A DNA stretch of 64,000 bases. Origin: Bugula neritina. Taxonomy: Eukaryota > Bryozoa > Gymnolaemata > Cheilostomatida > Bugulidae. The DNA lies in contig OZ037765.1 of the NCBI GenBank assembly GCA_964035545.1, positions 19,028,698 to 19,092,697 of the forward strand. The letters are read 5' to 3'. Made by a program: the position numbers and the translations under genes. Below, piece after piece: positions 1-9,600 of the stretch (within the stretch, counting starts at the first letter, position 1; every line of letters starts with the position of its first letter). Below the pieces are notes generated by a model. It saw only the letters and a program-made list of their open reading frames with translations. It had not been told where the DNA came from and did no database searches.

Positions 1-681
1 AAGCCTCTGTATGCCTAGCCTGTAATATGTGAGCTAAAGCTTTCAAGACTGTCCATTTATCAACAAATTAATGACATGGGCGCAATGAAAATTATTATAA
101 CATCTTTTCAGTTCCAGTTTGAAAATGTCAAAATGTTGAAACATATTTTGTAAAAAACCTATTTAGATTAGATAAATGACAAAAAAAAGTGTTTCTTTTT
201 TGCAAGAAAATTTTCATTTTTTTAATAAAGCTTTGCTTTAAATATTTAGTTTAGCAAATAAATGATTAATTAAAGCTTTACATCTTTCTTAGCTGTATAC
301 AAGTTAATAACATTTTTATGAACATATAATATCAATTTCTTTCTTTTTTAAAACTATTTTTGAAAAATAAAAAGTTTTTCTTGAACTGACAGGCAATTTT
401 AAACACTAGCTCAAAGACGTACTTTTATTGGCAATAAAAAAATATAATCATTTTAATTCATGTAGACTAAAAGCCTCAAATAACAATGACAGTTAATTAG
501 CTCATTTTATACATCAAACTACAATAAATTAAAATAAAATCAGCTATCAAATAATTCGTTTGCTGCCTTTAAATTAAAATAAATTCCGTTTTAATGTATG
601 AGCAAGAAGAAGGTAGTATTGTGCTCGGTTGACATCTACAGTTTTAAAATATTGAATTTCAAAGAATAAAAACTTTCTCAC
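1..681. other. Carboxylesterase intron up to the window edge
   Basis: AT-rich sequence to the left of the last visible carboxylesterase exon. I see no coding similarity on either strand. The rest of that gene lies beyond the window edge. Confidence 0.5.
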
Positions 682-3600
682 CGGTTCCATTTGATAAAAA
701 CCCTAGTAGTCCGAGTCTATAGTTGATGGCTACTACAATCACATCCCCGGTTACAGCCAGAGGTGCACCAAAATATATATTTTTGGCTCCAGTCGTATAT
801 CCTCCTCCGTGTATCCACACCATCACAGCTTTCTTGTTATTAGAGTTAACTTCTCCTGGTACTGTGATGTCAAGGTGCAGACAATCCTCACTGCCAAAAG
901 GCGATCCTACAAAGCAAAAGATTTAAAGATTATAATTTTAAATCAACGTTTAGGCATTCTGTGTTGGTGTATTTACAATGCCAATAATTGGGACTCAAGT
1001 TGCTTGAGACCCAATTATTGGCATTGCAAATACCTTTTCATCAAGTAAAATTTTTCAAATATGCTAATAAGCTTTCAACCTATATTATCAGCATGTTTGT
1101 CTCAGATCACGCTGAAAATATTGTTTGAAACGTAATCTGACACCCATGAATGCCTAAAAATACTCGCTAAAAATACCGCTTTTTACACACTCAATATAAG
1201 ATATTATATATATTAGTGGTAAAATTTTATTTGTTTGCATAGGTTTATTGGCGATCAACTAATCAATATTGTTTACTCAATGCATGCACCTACAATGATA
1301 TAGTATTACAGTAATGTGTTATGGTTTGCCTTGGTTTTCAATTGCACAGGTGCATGTTACTGCTATGTGCCAACTACAATATAGCAAAATATAATAGAAT
1401 CTATTATAGCTATGCACAAATCACTTTTCATAATGATCTAGCTACAGGTACAGAAGAAATAGTTTTAAAGAAAATTCACCAAACCTTTACCCAATTGGGT
1501 TGGATAAAATGTTCACATTCTTACAATGCCATGTGTTAAATAATTTGGCCGTGAAGATAGGTATTTTGAAGCTCAATCTCTCTATGCATTTATATCATCT
1601 TATGCTCGCATGACAGTTTTCAACTTTTTATTTTATGGACTTCAATTTTGAACAACTTAATTGAAAAAATTAGGCGGGCTTTCAACCATCACATAATATG
1701 CATACAATTCACTGCTCAATATAAAAGAGTTGGAAACTTAAGTTGTAAAATTATTGTTTTGAGTTTCTGGTTGTAAATAAAACATGCATTTCAAAAAACT
1801 TCCAGTTTTTAAATGAACAGCTTTTGAAAGCATTGAAATGCACTCTTAAATGTAAATCTTTAGCATTTTGCTGTTAAGCTAACTTTAGTAAGGAAAAAAT
1901 TTTCAATTCAACACCAAGATCAGAATAAAAATGATGCTAAAATCTCCAGCTAAAGCAAATTTTTAATAATGATAATAAAATTATCATCCAAAATTTGTTA
2001 GAAAAACTTTTAAAAAAAGACTCAAGCTTTAGTCTTATTTCATGTACAATACTCTTTGTTGCTTCTAATTTTGTTAATATTAGGTAAAGATTGCAAATGT
2101 CATGAGTAATCATATTTAAATCTTTAGTTTACAGTTATTGAAAAATGAATTTATGAACCAACAGTTGCATGATGCAACAAGGGTGGCTAGAGTGAGACAC
2201 CGGTGTTGTTTTTATATAATGCATTTTAATTACGTATATGTAGGCCTTTTATTAAATATCAAAAATTAAAACTAGCAATGTAGCTCAAAATCTCACGGTT
2301 TTTCACTTTTGTTATTGGTGTTTATTTGAATTGCAAGTAGGCTATGCCGAGGAGCTTTGGCCGAATTCTTACTCAATTTAACAGCATCAACTATACAGTG
2401 TTATAGTTGCAAGTAAATTCAGCAAAAATGGCATTCATATAGTCACATTGATGATTAAACTAAAAAATAAAATGTTTTGCTGGAAAAAAATTTGTAAAAC
2501 TTGATTACCTGGCAAAAAGATATCTTGTTGTGGACAATTTGCTGTTTGGATGGTCGCGTCTTTGATTCCCTCCCAAGAAGGATAGGCCTCTGGCTTTTTA
2601 AACCGAAGTTTTCCAACTGGTGCCTCAGCATATGGTATTCCTTTAAAGAAATTTGGAACAAAATACTGCCTCATATTAGTCAGTATTGAGCATGTCATTC
2701 AAGTGTATAGACATTAAAGCCTAATTGTTTCTGATTTGTAATTTAAAAATATGAATACTTACATTGAAAATGTAGGCTACACATATTTACATTTATGTCT
2801 GAACTTTAATGCAATGCAATAAAAATTAGCTATAGCGCATCAAATGAAAAATATGATATCCATGTTAAGCATGTATTTAGAAATTAATGCAAATTTATGC
2901 CTAACTAAGTTTTATTTTATAAAAATATACTGTACACAAATACCACAGATATATAAAAAAGTTTAATTCTATTTTTTGAATATGCACACATTATTTTTGT
3001 ATATTTTCCACAAAACATAATTATAACAACTCAAAACTGAAAAGCAATTCACATAACAGCTACATAACTCAAAATAAAAATATAACGTTTCTTTGTCAAT
3101 TTTTTTATTGCACACAACCATGCGCATAATAGCAATAGTCTCCAAATGGTATCCCATAAAGTGATTTGATTGACTATAGTTCAAATATGAAGTTATACAT
3201 TAAACAGTGTGTAAATTTACATTAGACATGAATCTTTTTATATATATATAATATTTTTACTTCTGTAATTTTATAAATGCCACAAGCCTCTATTTAGTGA
3301 ATATCAGTATAACATTCTAAACCATGACACTTGGTGTAAATGCCTATGTCATGCTAGCTTAATAACAAAATAAAATGACATCAATGAAGATTTAATAATC
3401 AACCACAGCCTAGTTCAAGAATTTTTGCTTTCTAACAAGTACAACCAGTTCACTACTTCAGGGTTGGGGTCAACTACGTGTGAATGTAATGAATTACAAT
3501 TAAAATTACATGAAAATTTGTTAATTACGATTACAATTATAGGTAAAAATTAATGTAATTAATTTCAATTACATGCTAATGCTATTAATTACAATTGCAA

Positions 3601-6600
3601 TTACTTTTGTTCTCACAAGGAATATATAAGATAAAAGTTATAAAATTTCACTTCTAGGGTCCAACAACTCAGGCAATTTTGACAGTGGAGAACCTTCTCT
3701 GTTTCTAACAATGATACTATACTACCTTGACTTAATCTGAACTTGCTGTTTGACAGAAGATATAGTAGGAAATGTATGAAATTTTAAAGATTTAAAAGTT
3801 TGAAGTAATTGACACATAATTATAAAGTAGTTGTAAAAATCAACTACTTTAGATATTGTTATCATTTTTAGATTTAGGGTTGATGTGCTATCCAGAGAGT
3901 CTATTTATTTACTATAGAACTGCACCAGGATAAGTCGAGTGAACGAGTATATTTTACACACAATTATACATTATAAAAACGATACATTATTTCCAAACAA
4001 GTTACACATCTAATCTATTTCACACTCTAGCTTCGACTGAGTTAGCAGCGGGAAACTACAATTGCTGCTAACTATCAACTACGCTAATTGGCTATCCATT
4101 GTTCCGGGTCAATTACGCGACCCTACATGTCGTGCTGCTGGTAGTTCCACGAACCACCACACCGCCCCCACCAGCAGAAAGCCATCTTTCTGATATATAT
4201 ATAAAAAAAACATTCAATAGTAATTGCATACATCAGTGGACAAAATAATACATAATATACAGGAAGAGACACAATAATAGGCAGAGTCATTATAACGATC
4301 CGTTGCATACAATTGGCCAGCTGTAGATAGACGAGGAATACTAGCTAGCTGTGGTATTAGACAAGGAATAACCTGTCTAGCAGTTAAGCATTTGCACGAT
4401 CTTGGTTCCTCACAAGATGTGAAGTTGCGGAGTATTCTGGGTAGCCTAACTAGAGTCCTTGTTGGGCACGCCGGTGCTTGGCTTGGCATGTACGCAGTTT
4501 CCGTTTCATACGGCATACGGATCCCTTTAGCTGGAAGAGTCCGGTTGTAGTGTTAAGTAGATCTGGTGCCAGCTGGGTGAATTCTTCTTGTAATCGCAGG
4601 AGGCGTTCTTCTACTGTGGCTAGGCGGACTGGGTCGGGGGACGGTGTCCGTCTGCGGCGCAAGGGTGGACTGGGGGACCTGGTTCGTCTCTTCGCCGGGG
4701 TAGGGGAGATCTCTCCTTCTTCTGGATATGTAGTTTCCTCGGGGGTGTATGTGATTTGAGGGCGGTCAGACACCAACGGGGATTGTTGGCGGGCGTTGTC
4801 TAACACATGTTGGACCCCCGAGGACAGAACGGCTAATAGCATGGCCTTCTTCACCAGAGGTCGTATAAGTGTGAGGAACTCCGGGTATAGCTTAGCGTCG
4901 ACCACGTAGTTCTCTCCAGGGAAACAGCCCGCCGCCCTGTGTCTGGTGACGGGGTAGGGATACACATCATTGTACCCGCAGGGGCAGAATGTCAGTAGGA
5001 GATGAGCATTGACGTGTAGTTTAAGGGAGCGGTGAGAGGCGCAATCTTCACCACAGATCTGGCATCTCGTCCGTCCTCTGGACCCCCAGGCTGTTTCTAT
5101 TTCTTCTTCTGTTTGTGGAGACACCCACCGCCAACGGCGGCGTAGTGGCTCAGGCCGGTCACCACTAGCATACTCCTCTGGATACGGAGCGGGAAGTGTT
5201 CTATCCCGTACCCTGGTTGTAGCGGGTCGAGTGTAATCTGAAAAAGTTTCAACAGTGTTAATACAGTACACTGTTGTGTTGTCAGCTTGAACAGCTTGGC
5301 AACTCCTAATTCAGTTACCTCGTAGAGATTTATGGTAGTGAATAGTCAGATAGAACACGTATTGCAATGAGATTATAAAAATCTCTAAGTCAAACTGAGT
5401 TCTTACTACGGTATTTCACTAACCTATCTCCAGCTCGATTGACTCAGTGAGTCAGAGCTGAGCGATGCAATCTAGTTTCGTATTAAGATATAGTTAACTC
5501 ACCCCACGATCTGTTGTCGTAAGACATACTGAATGCGTGAAATGGTTTGAACTACTGCTTAGAAACACGTCTACTCCTGACTGCATCAGCGTATGAAAAG
5601 ATCGAGCAACGTGGTTGGGGTGCGTGATTAAGACTTTGTGCACCCGGCGGATGAATTTTATTTCTATTTCCGCCGATGCAAAAGTTGATATTTCCGTGGT
5701 GTTGACAACTCCCACATTTGCTCGATTCTTTTCTCGTACGGTTTTCCCCTAGACTTTCATGCGTGCCGCTTTTAACGCAGTCACATAAGAAGTCCTTCAA
5801 GTATGCGGGGGGTTGCCTCGTACGCTGTCCCCTTTCTAGGGGGGGTGACACGCTTGCCGGTTCGTTAGTAGGGGCCTCTAATGGCGTCTCTACTTCACCG
5901 TCAGCAGTCACCTCTTCTTGTTCTCCGGATGGAGCCCCTCCCTCCGTGGGGGTTTGCACTTCCGGAACCGGCTCGGTTTCTGGAAGTGATGAAATTAGAC
6001 TTGGCGGTGGCGGACACGCTTCTGTTGACAAAAGCTGCCGCTCCTCTCTCACCAAGTTTTCCTCCCGCGGTATGACCACTTCGTAAAGTGGTCGGTTAGT
6101 ACTAGGATCCAATTATTGCCTCTGGGGGTCAGGGGCATGGGTCCGACCAGGTCTACAGCGACTACTTGCCAGGGCCTACCAGCGTATAGCCTCCGCCGTC
6201 CTGCTTCACCAGGGGGGCGGCTATGCTTACTGGCCTGGCAGATCTCACACTGTTTGACTCTGAGCCGGACATCACGCTCCATTTGTGGCCAATACCACCG
6301 AAGTCGTAATTTGGACATCACTCGCTTGACCCCTGCGTGGGCCTGCTTGTGAGTATCCCAAATCAACTCACGGCGGATGGCTGTGGGGCAGACCACCCTC
6401 TTCCTTTCCGGGTGTCTGCCGCTGGCAGCTAGAGAGATGGTTAGTAACCCATCCTGCCCGATCCGCAGCGAGTCCCAACGCTGACAGTATAGCCGGAACT
6501 CGGCGCATCCCTGTCGTATGCGTTCCTCGCTGGGTCGTCGCCCTTCCCTTTTGGCCCGGTATATGTCCGCCACGACTCCAGGCAGCTCTTCTTGGAGCTT

Positions 6601-9600
6601 CTTCAGCTCTCGAACATTACCGGCCAGTACAGGGTTGGTGCGGAGGTTTTGTACATCCTCCGGGGACTCATCAACTCTTTGCCTGAGTTGACCTTGATCC
6701 CAGTCAAACGGTGCTCCGTGATGAGCCAGCGTCTCCAACTCGCATCGTGGGGGACCTCCATCCCTCCTCTCGATGTTGAGACACTGTTTGCAACCTTCGT
6801 CAGGTCGACGACTCAACCCATCCGCATTGCTGTGTCTCTTGCCCGGTCGATGTTCGATCCGGTATGAGAATTCAGCTAGGATTTCGAGCCACCGGGCGAC
6901 CTGACTAGAGGGCTCTGCTCTCCTGCACAACCAGATCAGCGAGGCATGATCCGTACGCAGCCGGAACTTCCTGCCATATAGGTATGGTCTGAAGTGCTTC
7001 ACTGACTTGATTACTGCCAGCAGCTCCTTGCGGGTAGTGCAGTAATTTCGTTCAGCGGGTGAGAGAGACTTGCTGTAGTAGGCTACTACTACCTCTCGGC
7101 CTTCCTGCACTTGTGACAGCACAGCGCCAACATTCTGGTCACTGGCGTCCGTGTCTAGGATGTACTCCAGAGTGAGGTCTGGGTAGGCCAAGATGGGCGC
7201 CGTTAGTAGGCAGCCCTTGAGGCGGTCGAACGCTTCTTGTTCGACTGGAGTCCACTGCCACGTCACCCCCTTTGCGGTGAGCCGGTTTAACGGCTGAGCT
7301 ATGCCCGCAAAGTCTGGTATGTATTGCCTGTAATACCCTACCAGCCCCAAGAAAGCCCGGAGTCCGGTCAAGTCTTGGGGGGTGACCCAATCTTCTACTG
7401 CCCGTACCTTTTTGGGATCCGTTGCCACGCCGTTTCGACCGACAACGTGCCCCAGGTACTTGACCTCCGGCTGCAATAGAGCGCACTTGGAAGGTTTGAG
7501 CTTAAGACCGGCACCTCGGAGTCTCTCGAAAACCTCTTGCAGACGACTGACATGTGTCTCGAAGTCTGGAGAGATTACGATGACATCATCGAGGTAGACC
7601 AGCAGTGTCTTCCAATGGAGTCCGCTAAGGACTTGTTCCATCAGCCTCTGGAAGGTGGCTGGGGCGGAGGTTAACCCGAAGGGCAGCACCTTCCACTTCC
7701 ACAAACCGTCCCGTTTTATAAACGCCGCTTTCTCTTGGGCGTCGGGACTCAGAGGAACCTGCCAATAGCCGCTTAGCAAGTCTAACGTACTGAAGTACTT
7801 GCTGCCGGCTAGGGCGTCCAATGACTCGTCAATACGAGGTAGAGGGTAGGCGTCCTGTATGGTTACGCTATTGAGTTTGCGGTAGTCCACACAGAACCGC
7901 CAACTGCCGTCTTTCTTCCGGACCAGTACGACTGGCGAGCTCCACGCACTATGGGCGGGCTCTATCAGTCCCCGGTCCAGAAGATCCCGTACTTGTCGGC
8001 TAACCTCCTTCTCTTTCTCCGGCCCCAGCCTGCGCGTGGGCTGCCGGACATGGACTGTCCCTGCAGTCATCGGTATTTCGTGTCTGACAATTCCAGTCAG
8101 TCCCACGTCATGCTCTCCGCTGCTGAACACATCACCGTAGTCGCGTAGTAACTTAGCCATAGCTTGGCGTTCCCTGTTACTCGCGCAGCCGCCACTGGCT
8201 GTTTCATATAACTCCCGGAGATGTGTTGGGACTGCCCCTCGTCCCTGAATAGGGTGTCGAGGGAGTGCCTCTGTCGCATCATCCAGCGACGGGCCTACGT
8301 CTCTCTCCTGAACAGAGTGAAAACGGCCCAGCATCGACCCAGCCGGGAGCTTGATAGGCTCGGTAAAGGGGTTGACGCACTGCACTAAGATCTCCCCTTG
8401 CTCAGTCAGCTGATTCAGACTGCTGGCAAGTTGGATCTTTTCGTGCGCGCCTTCGACCACCCCGAGTCCAGAGATCCGGCTACTATTCACCCTGCAGTGA
8501 ATGGTAGCCCGGGAGCGGCCTGGTATGGTACGGTTGCGTACCACTTGCACACCTCCCACTAAAGGGCGGTTGAACTTGTCGACGCAGGCGAGTTCCCGCC
8601 CGGACATCATCATTGCAGATCTGCTAAAATCTATGTGACATCCGTGCCGTTTAAGGAACGGCATCCCGAGGATAGCATCCTCCTTGAGCTGACTGACGAT
8701 GAACGTCTCTTGGATCGTTTGATCGTGGACTCGTCCCGTCAGCTCAATTATACCATAGAAGGGAAGGCACGACCCGTCAGCTAGGGTGCCGTATTCCCCT
8801 TCGTATGCTTCCATCTCGCCCCTGACCCTAGCACTGAGGGTGTCGAAGAGTTGGCGGCTTAAGAGGTTTGTGGTACAGCCCGAATCAATGAGAAAAGTAA
8901 CAGCTTTGCCTTCCAGTTTACCGGGCAAGAAATAGCTGTTCCCATGGGGCTGCACCTGAACTCTCCCTTCAGGCCTTACTCTCGCAGGGAGTACCTCTCT
9001 CGCTTTGGGTCGCGAAGGAGGTCTCTTGGGGCGGTGGTAGGTAGGCCTCGGGGGTGCCGAGGCTAGATTCTCAGCTACCTTTGTGTGCTCCCATCCAGAT
9101 TCTTGGACTTGTAGCCCTGTGAATCTGTTGTGAAGGGGCATAGAAAAGGCAGCCGCGGGGCGAAGCCCCTTGCTGGTCCGTCGTGGCTGTTGCCACTGTT
9201 GGTTGCCAGTACGCGGTACCCGTCTGGGTGACCTGCGTTTCTTCTTCCCTGGAGGTTTCATCGTCGGTCCGCGGAAGGTGGGAACATCTGCGGGCCGCGG
9301 TAGTTTAACCCCTGATTTAGGAAGGGACAATATCGGCGGAAATGTCCTTGATTTCCGCACTCCCAGCAAAAACTGACTGTTTCTCCCTGTGGCGGCGCCG
9401 ATGGCCGCATGGGCTCAGGGGCGGTACTCACTGGGTTTTGTGGTGTCAGTGTTGCTATCAGCTTGGCTAGCATGTCCGTCAGTTGAGTGACTTTTGATGC
9501 CGTCGCCAACTGGGACACGGCAGCCGCGGCGGGGGTTTCCTCCCCTTGTCCCGCGGCCGCGTTTGCGCGGTCTATCTCCACTTGGCGGGAGCTTCCGCGG

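Noticed and set aside
5494-5715. 73-codon minus-strand frame as an extra gypsy gene
   Set aside because: Overlaps the pol tail in another frame and has no recognisable features, though its end coincides with a donor-like site.
5718-6086. Plus-strand frame of 122 codons
   Set aside because: Antisense to the gypsy pol tail; no domain and explained by GC-rich codon structure.
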